A stretch of DNA of 64,000 bases from JBBECJ01 sp963763325 (lineage in GTDB: Bacteria > Chloroflexota > Chloroflexia > Thermomicrobiales > CFX8). Positions 56,146-64,000 of this stretch are shown piece after piece. The notes under the pieces are model-generated. The model had not been told where the DNA came from. It worked only from the letters and a program-made list of their open reading frames with translations, and made no database searches. Each line of letters begins with the position of its first letter. Within the stretch, counting starts at the first letter, position 1. A program made the position numbers and the translations under genes. The stretch lies in the NCBI GenBank assembly GCA_963763325.1, contig CAVXOL010000025.1, positions 124,001-188,000 on the forward strand, read 5' to 3'.

Positions 56146-56226
56146 CGAACTTCCCCCCGTATAGCTTTCAGCCGGTCAGCTTTTCAGTCGTCAGCCTGGC
56201 GCCACAATCTGGGCGCGAATCAACTT
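56146..56226 (-). repeat. nuoM-nuoN spacer with GCTGA-word repeats
   Basis: On the minus strand the words GCTGAC, ACTGAAAAGCTGAC and GGCTGAAAGC follow each other (56164-56200). The degenerate unit is GCTGA(C/A). Confidence 0.5.
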
Positions 56227-57966
56227 CTAAACTCCCGATCCTCCGAACGGGACGAGAATCGCTTCGAGTGTTGCCTGCATGTAGTCCATGACCGGGCCAG
56301 GATAGACACCCAGCGCGATCGTCAGGATCAGGAGCGGGACCAGCGTCAGCAGCTCATTCGTGTTCAGATCCGGCATCGCGATCGCGTGCCCACCGGCGTG
56401 GCTGTCTGCGTCATGATCGGCGGCCACAGAATGAGCTTCGCTGTCGTGTCCTTCGGCGTGGACATTCGGCACGTGTTCGCTGGCAAGGTTCTCCTCGCCC
56501 TCATCCGGCACACCCGAACCACCGGACACCGCCGGAACTGCGTGTCCGTGCCCATGATCGTGGCCATGCCCGCCGTGGGAAGCCAGCATCGCCCGCTCTT
56601 CCTCGGTCAACGAGCCATCGTGAGGATCAGGCAGTTCGCCAGGAGCACGTCCAAAGACGACGCGCTGGAAGAGCCACATCATGTACCAGGCCGAGAAGAT
56701 GACGACAGTGAACGAGATGATCGCCGCCCAGCGATATTCCCGGAACGCGCCAAGGAACGCCAGGAACTCGCCGATGAATCCCGACAGACCTGGGAGACCG
56801 ATGGACGCAAACATGAAGACACAGAAGATCGTCGAGTAGATTGGCATCCGCTGGGCCAATCCGCCAAACGCGCTGATCAGGCGCGTATGAGCGCGGTTGT
56901 AGACGACGCCGACACACAGGAAGAGCGCGCCGGTGTTCAGACCATGCGCCAGCATGACGATCATCGCGCCGTACAACCCCTGCATGTTGAGCGCGAAGAT
57001 ACCGAGTGTCACGAATCCCATGTGGCTGACCGACGAGTACGCGATCAGTTTCTTCATATCGGGCTGCGGCAACGCCACCAGCGCACCGTAGATAATCGCG
57101 ATCACCGACATCCCGATGATCCAGGGTGCCCAGTCCTCGGCGGCTTCCTCGAAGAGCGACAGGTTGAAGCGGATCATGCCGTAGCCGCCCATCTTGAGCA
57201 GCACCCCGGCCAGGATGACCGATCCCGCTGTTGGCGCTTCGACGTGGGCGTCGGGCAACCAGGTGTGGAACGGCCACATCGGGATCTTGATCGCGAAGGC
57301 GATGAAGAACGCGCCAAACACCCAGAGCTGGAACGTGTGCCCGTAATTGCCCTGTTGCAGATCGAGAATGTTCAGCGACCGAATGCCGGTCTGGTCGTAG
57401 TACGACTGGTAGGTAGCGACGATGCCGACCAGCATCAGTAGCGAACCAGCCAGCGTGTAGAGGAAGAACTTGATCGCCGCATAGACGCGGTTCGCGCTTC
57501 CCCAGACACCAATCAGCAGCGCCATCGGGATCAGGGTCAGCTCGAAGAAGATGTAGAACAGGAACAGATCGAGCGCCATGAAGACGCCGATCATGCCGAC
57601 TTCGAGCAACAGCAATGCGATGAAGTACTCACGCACACGATGCTGAATCGGGTCGAACGACGCCAGGATCGAGATCGTGCTGAGTAACGTCGTCAGCACG
57701 ATCAGGAAGACCGAGACGCCGTCGACGCCCATCGTGTAGTTGATGCCAACATCCGGCAGCCAGGTCAGGTGCTCGTTCCACTGCATGCCGGACTTGTCGG
57801 GGTCGAACCCGACCAGCATGACGATTGATGCGACCAACGCGGCAATCGACGACCAGAGCGCAACCTGGCGCGTTTGACCCGGCGTCGCCCCCGGCCAGAA
57901 GAAGATGATCAGCGCACCGAGCAGCGGCAGGTACGCGATGACACTTAGAATCGGAAAGTCATCCAC
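56227..57966 (-). CDS. nuoM: NADH-quinone oxidoreductase subunit M with His-rich insertion
   Basis: 579 residues from GTG 57966, with GGAGGG upstream. It is an antiporter-like subunit: MGVDGVSVFLIVLTTLLS, FYIFFELTLIPMALLIG, IKIPMWPFHTWLPDAHVEAP with the channel Lys, and AYSSVSHMGFVTLGIFAL. Before the last helices, about residues 470-545, lies a hydrophilic insertion with some 13 His (SHGGHGHDHGHGHAVP, HVPNVHAEGHDSEAHS, DHDADSHAGGHAIAMP). Such an insertion is absent from the common NuoM and could bind metal or protons on one membrane face. Confidence 0.95.
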   Translation of the reverse strand: MDDFPILSVIAYLPLLGALIIFFWPGATPGQTRQVALWSSIAALVASIVMLVGFDPDKSGMQWNEHLTWLPDVGINYTMGVDGVSVFLIVLTTLLSTISILASFDPIQHRVREYFIALLLLEVGMIGVFMALDLFLFYIFFELTLIPMALLIGVWGSANRVYAAIKFFLYTLAGSLLMLVGIVATYQSYYDQTGIRSLNILDLQQGNYGHTFQLWVFGAFFIAFAIKIPMWPFHTWLPDAHVEAPTAGSVILAGVLLKMGGYGMIRFNLSLFEEAAEDWAPWIIGMSVIAIIYGALVALPQPDMKKLIAYSSVSHMGFVTLGIFALNMQGLYGAMIVMLAHGLNTGALFLCVGVVYNRAHTRLISAFGGLAQRMPIYSTIFCVFMFASIGLPGLSGFIGEFLAFLGAFREYRWAAIISFTVVIFSAWYMMWLFQRVVFGRAPGELPDPHDGSLTEEERAMLASHGGHGHDHGHGHAVPAVSGGSGVPDEGEENLASEHVPNVHAEGHDSEAHSVAADHDADSHAGGHAIAMPDLNTNELLTLVPLLILTIALGVYPGPVMDYMQATLEAILVPFGGSGV

Positions 57967-57983
57967 GCGTAGATCCCTCCGCG

Positions 57984-58014
57984 CAGGGAACAGGGAACAG
58001 GGAACAGGGAACAG
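57984..58014. repeat. Heptanucleotide tandem repeat, nuoL-nuoM spacer
   Basis: CAGGGAA occurs four times in tandem, then CAG. At the other end of the spacer, next to the nuoL stop, CCCCTGTTCCCT is an inverted copy (58082-58093), so the two could pair in the transcript. Confidence 0.75.
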
Positions 58015-58091
58015 AGGCTACGACTCTGCCTGTTCGCAACTGGCTCCCGCGACCCATGATCGCAACCACCCGCATCTCCAACCCCTGTTCC

Positions 58092-60071
58092 CTACGCAAA
58101 GAGATCGCTCTGAAAGACGAAGAACGCCCCGACGATAATGACGGCGCCAAGCGCGATCGCAAGCGCATAGTTGGCGACGAATCCAGTCTGTACTCGCCGC
58201 AGACGCGACGAGGTGAAAGCGACGCCACCAGCAACGCCATTGACAGTCGCGTCGATGATCCTCACGTCAACGACCTGCCAGAGGAAGACGGAGAACAGGT
58301 AGAGCGGATGGACGATGAACTTTTCATAGAACTCGTCGAACATCCACTTCCGGTAGACGAAGCGGTAGACGCCACCGAAACGCGCCGCCCAGAGTTCAGG
58401 GCTGAGTGCCGGCACTTTGCGAGCGTAGGCGCCCCAGGCCAGCAACCAGCCCGAGCCGGCGACCAGCGTCGAGATGACGCCGAACGTCACGATCTGGGTG
58501 GTTGAGACGTGGTGACCCTCTTCCTCGGCCTCCGCCTCCTGGGCAGCAGCGAACGTCACCTCCGGGCCAATCGCGACTCGAGCATGCTCTTCGGCGGATT
58601 CACTATGGAAGTTCGGTTCAAGGAAGTCGTGGATCCAGCCCTCTTCAGGCGGCCAGCCCATCCCGATCCCAATAACCGCAGAAGGTATCGCCAGCAGGAT
58701 CAGCGGAATCGTCATCACTCGCGGAGATTCGTGTGGATGGATGTGCGACGTATCGAAGCGTTCCTCACCGTGGAACGTCAGGTAGATGACGCGCGCCATA
58801 TAGAGCGCAGTGAAGAAGGCGGCGATGAAGCCGATGACAGATACCCACTCATAATGCTCCAGCCACGCCCCAAGCAGGATCTCGTCCTTACTCCAGAAGC
58901 CGGCCAGCGGGAAGATTCCGGCGTTGGCGAGCGCAGCAATCAGGAACGTCCAGTACGTGATCGGCATGTACTTCTTGAGGCCGCCCATCCGGCGCATGTC
59001 CTGCTCTTCGTGCATGCCGTGGATGACGGAGCCGGAACCGAGGAAGAGCAGACCCTTGAAGAACGCGTGTGTCACGAGGTGGAAGATGGCCGGAATCCAG
59101 GCGCCAACACCCAATGCGAAGACCATGTAGCCGAGCTGCGAGACAGTCGAGTAGGCGACGACCCGCTTGATGTCGAACTGGGTGACGCCGATTGTCGCAG
59201 CAATGATCGCCGTCGCCGCTCCGACGATGGCAACCACCAGCCGGGCGTCCTCCGACGCGTCATAGATCGGGAACGAGCGCGCCACCATGTAGACGCCGGC
59301 TGTGACCATTGTCGCGGCGTGGATCAGCGCCGAAACCGGTGTTGGGCCTTCCATCGCGTCCGGCAGCCAGACAAAGAGCGGCAACTGGGCTGACTTACCA
59401 CAGGCACCAGTGAACAGCAGGACCGCAATCCAGAAGATGGTCCCGTCGCTGAGATCGGGAATGTGCGCAAACACCTCGCTGAAGACAACCGAGCCAGTCT
59501 TGACGAAGATCAGCATTATGCCGATCCCGAAACCAAAGTCACCGATGCGGTTGACGATGAATGCTTTTTTGGCGGCCTGGTTGGCGGAGTGACGCTTGAA
59601 GTAATAGCCGATCAGCAGGTAGGAGCAGAGACCGACCGCCTCCCAGAAGATGAACAGGACCAGGAAATTGTCGGCGAGGACGAGCATCAGCATCGAGAAG
59701 ACGAACAGCGGCAGGTAGGAGAAGAAGCGGTAGAAGCCGGAGTCACCGTGCATGTAGCCGATGGCGTACAGATGGACGAGCGTCGAAACCGTCGTCACGA
59801 CCATCAGCATCGTCGCCGACAGATGATCGACGTACAGATTCATCGGCACCTGGAAGTCCCCGGCCGGAAGCCAGGTGTACAGATGCTGGGAGAGCGGCTC
59901 GTCCGAGTCGAGTTGGTCGATGAAGACCAACAGGCTCAGCACCCACGATCCAAAGACCGCAGCCGTCGCGATCGGCCCGGCCAGGTCGCGGATGTACCAG
60001 CGCCCGAAGAGGAAATTGACCAACGCAGCCACCAACGGCAGCAGCGGGATCAATACCAGCAAGTCCTCCAT
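58092..60071 (-). CDS. nuoL: NADH-quinone oxidoreductase subunit L
   Basis: About 659 residues from ATG 60071, with AGGGGAACC upstream. Core features: VDHLSATMLMVVTTVSTLVH, YFKRHSANQAAKKAFIVNRI, QLPLFVWLPDAMEGPTPVSA and AYSTVSQLGYMVFALGVGA. The lateral helix and extra C-terminal helices of NuoL follow (WMFDEFYEKFIVHPLYLFSV, FVFQSDLFA end). It drives proton transfer at the far end of the arm. Confidence 0.97.
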   Translation of the reverse strand: MEDLLVLIPLLPLVAALVNFLFGRWYIRDLAGPIATAAVFGSWVLSLLVFIDQLDSDEPLSQHLYTWLPAGDFQVPMNLYVDHLSATMLMVVTTVSTLVHLYAIGYMHGDSGFYRFFSYLPLFVFSMLMLVLADNFLVLFIFWEAVGLCSYLLIGYYFKRHSANQAAKKAFIVNRIGDFGFGIGIMLIFVKTGSVVFSEVFAHIPDLSDGTIFWIAVLLFTGACGKSAQLPLFVWLPDAMEGPTPVSALIHAATMVTAGVYMVARSFPIYDASEDARLVVAIVGAATAIIAATIGVTQFDIKRVVAYSTVSQLGYMVFALGVGAWIPAIFHLVTHAFFKGLLFLGSGSVIHGMHEEQDMRRMGGLKKYMPITYWTFLIAALANAGIFPLAGFWSKDEILLGAWLEHYEWVSVIGFIAAFFTALYMARVIYLTFHGEERFDTSHIHPHESPRVMTIPLILLAIPSAVIGIGMGWPPEEGWIHDFLEPNFHSESAEEHARVAIGPEVTFAAAQEAEAEEEGHHVSTTQIVTFGVISTLVAGSGWLLAWGAYARKVPALSPELWAARFGGVYRFVYRKWMFDEFYEKFIVHPLYLFSVFLWQVVDVRIIDATVNGVAGGVAFTSSRLRRVQTGFVANYALAIALGAVIIVGAFFVFQSDLFA

Positions 60072-60180
60072 GGTTCCCCTACTCGTCGTGGCATGAGGCA
60101 TGGAAGATGAGGGATGAGCGCGGAGCGAGCGATTTCGCCCCTGCCTCGTGCCTCATCCCGCGTCCCGCATGCCCCATCCC
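60072..60180 (-). repeat. nuoK-nuoL spacer with GGGATGAGGC-word repeats
   Basis: On the minus strand GGGATGGGGCATG, GGGACGC and GGGATGAGGCACGAGGC follow the nuoK stop; near the nuoL start are inverted versions, CTCATCCCTCATC and CATGCCTCATGCC. The two ends can form an imperfect stem. Confidence 0.55.
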
Positions 60181-60489
60181 CTAATCCCGCAGCGTCGTTA
60201 CGTCGGCGACGTCAACCGAGTCGATCCGGCGCGAGAGCGCCATAATGATGCCGAGGCCGAGGATCGATTCGGCGGCGGCGACAGCGATCACGAACAGCGC
60301 GAAGGTCTGGCCGACCATCGAGTCTTGTTCCCAGGCGAATCCGACGAAAGCGACGTTGACGGCATTGATCATCAACTCGACGCTCATGAAGATGATGAGG
60401 ACGTTGCGCCGGGTCAGGACACCCATCATGCCAATGATGAATAGCGCGCCACTCAGGAGCAGAAAGTGCTCGGCAGTTAACTCGTTCAT
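60181..60489 (-). CDS. nuoK: NADH-quinone oxidoreductase subunit K
   Basis: 102 residues from ATG 60489, which overlaps the nuoJ stop as ATGA. Three helices, with the conserved Glu in IFMSVELMINAVNVAFV near 36 and the second in AVAAAESILGLGIIMAL near 72. Both Glu are part of the proton path. Confidence 0.97.
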   Translation of the reverse strand: MNELTAEHFLLLSGALFIIGMMGVLTRRNVLIIFMSVELMINAVNVAFVGFAWEQDSMVGQTFALFVIAVAAAESILGLGIIMALSRRIDSVDVADVTTLRD

Positions 60490-61304
60490 GACCCGTCCCC
60501 TCCTCTGCCGATGCCTTCCCTGCCGATACCGAACCCATCTTCCGCGTAGCTCTTGTCGTCAATGAGCGGTTCAGTGAATTCAAGCTCCCAGGCCGGGTGG
60601 TCGCTGTACGACTCTGCATCCTGGACGACGATGATGCCGCCGCGCATTTCACCACGGCGCTCGACCCGTGCGACGCCAGCGCCCACACCGGCTCCAATTG
60701 GCAACGGCGCGTGAAATTCACCTTCCGCGCCACGCGGGTGGCCGAGCGAGATCGTACCGGTGTGGCGGGGCCGCGGCCGAGTGACCGGCGCATCGGGCCG
60801 GGCGAGAACCAGCGCGCCAATCGTGCCAACCAGCAGGATGACGGCGATCGCCTGAACCGGCAGGACGTAGCCTGAATAGAGGAACTGGCCGAGTACCTGG
60901 ACGTTCCCGCCGTTCTGCTGGACGAAATCCTCAGTCCACGGCCCCGGCTGGCCGACAACCGTTCGAGTCAGGATCGCGGCGGCAACTTCGCCGAGCAGCA
61001 TCAGGCCGATGATGAAACCACCCGCTCGCTGGAGCGGCTGGCCACGATGGAACTCCGGCAAGTCCTCCGGATCCACCAGCATGATGACAAATAGCACGAG
61101 TACCAGGATGGCTCCGGTGTAGACAATGACCTGCACGACGGCGAGGAACTCGGCCCGCAACATCACGAAGATGCCTGCCAGGTTGATGAACGTCACAACC
61201 AGCGAGACAGCGCTATGGACCGGGTTGCGAAGGAGGATAACGCCCAGCCCGGCGATCACGGCCAGCACCGCCAGGATATCGAAGACCAATACCTCAGCCG
61301 ACAT
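60486..61304 (-). CDS. nuoJ: NADH-quinone oxidoreductase subunit J with long C-terminal tail
   Basis: 272 residues from ATG 61304. The first 165 residues hold five membrane helices with the NuoJ pattern (NPVHSAVSLVVTFINLAGIF, AVVQVIVYTGAILVLVLFVI, VQAIAVILLVGTIGALVLA). About 100 further residues are hydrophilic, Gly- and Arg-rich then acidic (RPRPRHTGTISLGHPRGAEG, GIGREGIGRGGDGS). Such a tail is longer than in most NuoJ proteins. The start lies within the end of nuoH (11-base overlap). Confidence 0.95.
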   Translation of the reverse strand: MSAEVLVFDILAVLAVIAGLGVILLRNPVHSAVSLVVTFINLAGIFVMLRAEFLAVVQVIVYTGAILVLVLFVIMLVDPEDLPEFHRGQPLQRAGGFIIGLMLLGEVAAAILTRTVVGQPGPWTEDFVQQNGGNVQVLGQFLYSGYVLPVQAIAVILLVGTIGALVLARPDAPVTRPRPRHTGTISLGHPRGAEGEFHAPLPIGAGVGAGVARVERRGEMRGGIIVVQDAESYSDHPAWELEFTEPLIDDKSYAEDGFGIGREGIGRGGDGS

Positions 61305-62427
61305 GCGCCTCCTGCTTCCGCGCGCTTGCGAAGTAGACCGCCGCTGCCGCGACGATGATCGCCCCGAACGTGATCAGGAATGCCTGCAACGAGATCTGGT
61401 CGTTCCCGCGCAGGCGAATGAGGCCGGTCAGCAGGATGTTGACGAGTGTGAGCGGCAGCAGCACCTTCCAGGCAATTCCCATCAGTTGGTCATAGCGGAA
61501 GCGTGGCAAGGTTGCCCGAAGCCAGATGTAGAAGAACAGGAAGATCGACATCTTCAGCAGCAGCCACCAGAACCCATCGGCAATCGGCCCGTCGATGCCG
61601 CCCAGGAAGAGCGAAGCCGCCAGCAGCGAGATGACGATCATGCTGATGTATTCGCCGAGGAAGTAGAACGAGAAGCGGAACCCGGAGTATTCAGTGTGGA
61701 AACCTGAGATCAACTCGGTCTCGGCTTCCGGGAGGTCGAACGGTGCCCGGTTTGTCTCCGCGACGGCAGCGATCAGGAAGATGATAAACGCAACGGGTTG
61801 GGAGAAGATGTACCAGTTGGGAATCGAGAAATCGAGACCGCCAAGGTTAAAGTCGAGCGGCTGGCGCTGTTCGTTGACGATCGTGACGAGTGAGAGTGAC
61901 GAGGAGAGGATGAAGACGCCGACCAGCGAGAGACCAAGGACGATCTCATACGAGATGACCTGCGCAGCGGCTCGCAACGCGCCAAGCAGCGAATAGCGAT
62001 TGGCCGATGCATAGCCACCGAGAATGATGCCGTAGACGCCAATCGAGCCAACCGCGAGCATGTAGAGGACGGCCACGTTCATATCGGTGACGAAGAGGTT
62101 GATCTCCTGGCCGGCGATCGTCACGCTATCGCCGAATGGGATGACGAGTCCACCCAGAGGCGCACAGACAAACGTGATCAGCGGCGCGATGACAAAGATG
62201 CGCTTGTCGGCGAACTTCGGGACGAGGTCTTCTTTCCCAATCAGCTTGATGCCGTCGGCGATCGGCTGGAGCAAGCCCCACGGCCCGGCCCGGTTCGGTC
62301 CGAACCGCCCCTGCATGCGCGCAAGGACCTTGCGCTCCAGCCAGGTCATGTAGGCCATGCCGACCAGCAGCAGGTTCAGGACAATGAACCCAACGATGAA
62401 GGTAATCCAGAACGGTTGATCGGTCAT
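61294..62427 (-). CDS. nuoH: NADH-quinone oxidoreductase subunit H
   Basis: 377 residues from ATG 62427. NuoH links the quinone chamber to the membrane arm. Clear motifs: TWLERKVLARMQGRFGPNRA, GPWGLLQPIADGIKLIGKED, EINLFVTDMNVAVLYMLAVG, SANRYSLLGALRAAAQVISY and AETNRAPFDLPEAETELISG, holding the acidic residues of the E channel. It overlaps nuoJ directly. nuoI, which usually follows H, is missing. Confidence 0.97.
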   Translation of the reverse strand: MTDQPFWITFIVGFIVLNLLLVGMAYMTWLERKVLARMQGRFGPNRAGPWGLLQPIADGIKLIGKEDLVPKFADKRIFVIAPLITFVCAPLGGLVIPFGDSVTIAGQEINLFVTDMNVAVLYMLAVGSIGVYGIILGGYASANRYSLLGALRAAAQVISYEIVLGLSLVGVFILSSSLSLVTIVNEQRQPLDFNLGGLDFSIPNWYIFSQPVAFIIFLIAAVAETNRAPFDLPEAETELISGFHTEYSGFRFSFYFLGEYISMIVISLLAASLFLGGIDGPIADGFWWLLLKMSIFLFFYIWLRATLPRFRYDQLMGIAWKVLLPLTLVNILLTGLIRLRGNDQISLQAFLITFGAIIVAAAAVYFASARKQEAHVG

Positions 62428-62676
62428 CCCGACGCGATTCCCCCTCACACGACAGCGGCGGCTTGCGCCGCCTCGCCCGCCGCTTCCCCAAGCGTTACGG
62501 ACGTTCCCCACCCACCCTGTGGGCTCATGCGACGACTGCCCCAACGCACCATCGTCACATCAATTGAGTGTACCCGATTCAGGACGCGGAGAACGTACTA
62601 GGTGCTGAGGAGTAAGACCTTGACCCGACAATCGTCAGTCATTCCTGTCTCCTCGGCACTCAACACGTTCTCCACA
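62428..62676. other. nuoD-nuoH spacer with a long stem
   Basis: About 250 bases without a gene inside an otherwise tight cluster. GTGCTGAGGAG (near 62602) pairs with CTCCTCGGCAC (near 62650) with one G-U pair; the loop has a smaller GAC/GTC stem. On the minus strand TACACT near 62575 could be a -10 for nuoH onwards. A GC-rich stem, GGCGGC, lies near 62460. Confidence 0.35.
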
Positions 62677-63921
62677 TCACCGATCGACAGAACCAAGCAC
62701 GATATCGATCGTGCCGATAAGCGCAACTACATCGGCCAGCATCGAACCCTGCGCCATGTGCGGCAGAATCTGCAGGTTGACGAAGTCCGGTGTCCGGATC
62801 CTCAACCGGTACGGCACGGCTGACCCATCTGAGACGATGTAATGGCCGAGCTCGCCTTTCGAATGCTCGATCGGGACGTAGACTTCACCCTTGGGAGCGT
62901 TGAATCCCTTAACGACCCAGACGAAATGCCGCTGCATGTCCTCGGCAGTACGCAGGACCGTATCATGCGGCGGGATGCAGTAGTTCGAGTCGTGGCGCAT
63001 GAGCGGGCCGTCAGTTGGCACCTGGTCAAGACACTGGCGAATGATGCGCAACGCCTGGCGCATCTCCTCCATCCGTACGAGATACCGGTCGTAGACATCT
63101 CCATGCGTGCCAATCGGAACGTCAAAGTCGATCCGATCGTAGATCAGGTATGGCTGCGCCTTACGGATGTCATAGTTGATACCGCTACCGCGCAGGCAGG
63201 CGCCGGTCAATCCATAGTCAAGCGCGGCCTGCGGCTCGATGACACCGACGCCGCGGGTGCGTGCCAGCCAGATCGGGTTAGCCGACAGCAGATCGACGTA
63301 CTCCTGCTGCATCTCGGGGAAGATCTTGAGGAACCCTTCGACCATCTCGACCAACCCCGGCGGGATTGGCCGCGAAAAGCCGCCAATCTCCATCATATTG
63401 GTCGTCAGCCGGGCGCCGCAGAACTTCTCGAAGATATCGAGGATCAACTCGCGCTCCCGGAAGCAGAAGAGGCTCATCGAGAGCGCGCCAATGTCGAGCG
63501 CGTGCGTCCCCAGCCAGACCAGGTGGCTGGCAATCCGCGACAGCTCGGCCATGATCACGCGCCAGTACTGCGCGCGCTCGGTCGCGGTGATGCCGACCAA
63601 CTTCTCGACTGCCAGGATGTAGCCCAGGTTGTTCAGCGGCGCCGCAACGTAGTCGGTGCGGTCAGTCCAAGGCGTGAACTGCGAGTAGCGGCGCGTCTCA
63701 CCGATCTTCTCGACGCCACGATGCAGGTAGCCAATGATCGGGTCGGTGCCGACGATCGTTTCGCCTTCGAGCGTGACGACGACACGGAGCACGCCGTGGG
63801 TAGAAGGATGCTGCGGCCCCATGTTCAGGACCAGTTGCCTGCGGGAATCGGAAATCTGCTGATCGTCCTCGACGTCCAGCGTTCCATACGACGACCTGAT
63901 ATCGGTATCGATTGCGGACAT
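62677..63921 (-). CDS. nuoD: NADH-quinone oxidoreductase subunit D
   Basis: 414 residues from ATG 63921, with GGAGG eight bases upstream. The 49-kDa-type subunit: LNMGPQHPSTHGVLRVVVTL with the quinone His, IIGYLHRGVEKIGETR, TDRTDYVAAPLNNLGYILAV, SHLVWLGTHALDIGALSMSL and a C-terminal LADVVALIGTIDIVLGSVDR. It forms the quinone site with NuoB and NuoH. Confidence 0.97.
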   Translation of the reverse strand: MSAIDTDIRSSYGTLDVEDDQQISDSRRQLVLNMGPQHPSTHGVLRVVVTLEGETIVGTDPIIGYLHRGVEKIGETRRYSQFTPWTDRTDYVAAPLNNLGYILAVEKLVGITATERAQYWRVIMAELSRIASHLVWLGTHALDIGALSMSLFCFRERELILDIFEKFCGARLTTNMMEIGGFSRPIPPGLVEMVEGFLKIFPEMQQEYVDLLSANPIWLARTRGVGVIEPQAALDYGLTGACLRGSGINYDIRKAQPYLIYDRIDFDVPIGTHGDVYDRYLVRMEEMRQALRIIRQCLDQVPTDGPLMRHDSNYCIPPHDTVLRTAEDMQRHFVWVVKGFNAPKGEVYVPIEHSKGELGHYIVSDGSAVPYRLRIRTPDFVNLQILPHMAQGSMLADVVALIGTIDIVLGSVDR

Positions 63922-63923
63922 CG

Positions 63924-64000
63924 CTACGACCTCCGTGGCTCGCGAATGCGTGGAGCCGGGTTCTCGAATCCTGGCTGGACATACTGCTTGTAGCCGCGAA
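63924..64000 (-). CDS. nuoC: NADH-quinone oxidoreductase subunit C, C-terminal end only
   Basis: The last 24 residues are in the window: RGYKQYVQPGFENPAPRIRE then PRRS and TAG. A short Arg/Pro-rich tail directly before nuoD, with a two-base gap, matches NuoC in the C-D order. The rest is outside the window. Confidence 0.7.
   Translation of the reverse strand, partial: RGYKQYVQPGFENPAPRIREPRRS

Noticed and set aside
57984..58014. CRISPR-like array in the nuoL-nuoM spacer
   Set aside because: The unit is only seven bases, in direct tandem without spacers; no cas genes nearby.
55100..60100. Plus-strand open frames across the nuo genes, several over 150 codons with Asp/Arg/His-rich products
   Set aside because: They mirror codon bias of nuoN, nuoM and nuoL on the other strand, have no ribosome sites and no family features.

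Overview
Organism. The window is high-GC bacterial DNA (my impression is low-60s percent, not computed). Several features point to Chloroflexota, most likely a Thermomicrobia/Sphaerobacter-like lineage: secreted proteins ending in a WRYGE-type module, an archaeal/eukaryal-type aspartyl-tRNA synthetase behind a T-box leader, a bS21 gene, and a complex I cluster ordered C-D-H-J-K-L-M-N. This placement is inference from protein style, not a database result. I see no rRNA or tRNA gene, transposase, prophage or CRISPR array.

Layout. 0-13 kb: a cupin fragment, a CAP-domain secreted protein, a PAP2 phosphatase, a Tat-exported peptidoglycan amidase, three linked membrane/hypothetical genes, rpsU, a MarR regulator, rplY and two divergent glycosyltransferases. 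13-18 kb: an RraA-like protein, a GAF sensor kinase fused to a LuxR-type response regulator, a lone ECF sigma factor, a GNAT enzyme and small membrane proteins. 18-22 kb: proS and aspS behind an Asp-specific T-box leader, diverging from a PIG-V-like mannosyltransferase. 23-31 kb: metabolic genes (M20 peptidase, VOC protein, thiol dioxygenase, class II deacetylase), a small gene behind two CRP/FNR-like palindromes, rsmG and dxs. 31-38 kb: a secreted PQQ-type sugar dehydrogenase, purE-larC, rlmN, a class A beta-lactamase-like protein and a lipoprotein. 38-49 kb: a lipoprotein cytochrome c, pncC, an M16 peptidase, an OmpR-type two-component pair, argS-NUDIX, a methyltransferase, an aldehyde dehydrogenase and dcd. 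50-54 kb: an LCP cell-wall ligase and a NarL-type two-component pair. 54.6-64 kb: a minus-strand nuo cluster (3' end of nuoC, then D, H, J, K, L, M, N) lacking nuoE, F, G and, unusually, nuoI between H and J.

Reading quality. Many genes from 8.5 to 50.3 kb carry single-base frameshifts or in-frame stops, yet their protein sequence continues correctly in another frame, often with compensating shifts inside one gene. argS alone has about six shifts and one stop. The nuo region and 21-31 kb look intact. I treat most lesions as probable sequence or assembly errors. One in-frame TGA, in the GAF domain at 14.4 kb, sits where a Cys is expected and is followed by a SECIS-like hairpin, so it deserves a direct test.

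Most interesting signals: a C-terminal surface module shared by unrelated secreted enzymes; the UGA plus GGUC-loop hairpin; the aspS T-box; the paired CRP/FNR-like sites; a perfect 60-bp palindrome between convergent genes; a His-rich insertion in NuoM; short-word repeats in three consecutive nuo spacers; and a possible small structured RNA upstream of the nuo cluster.
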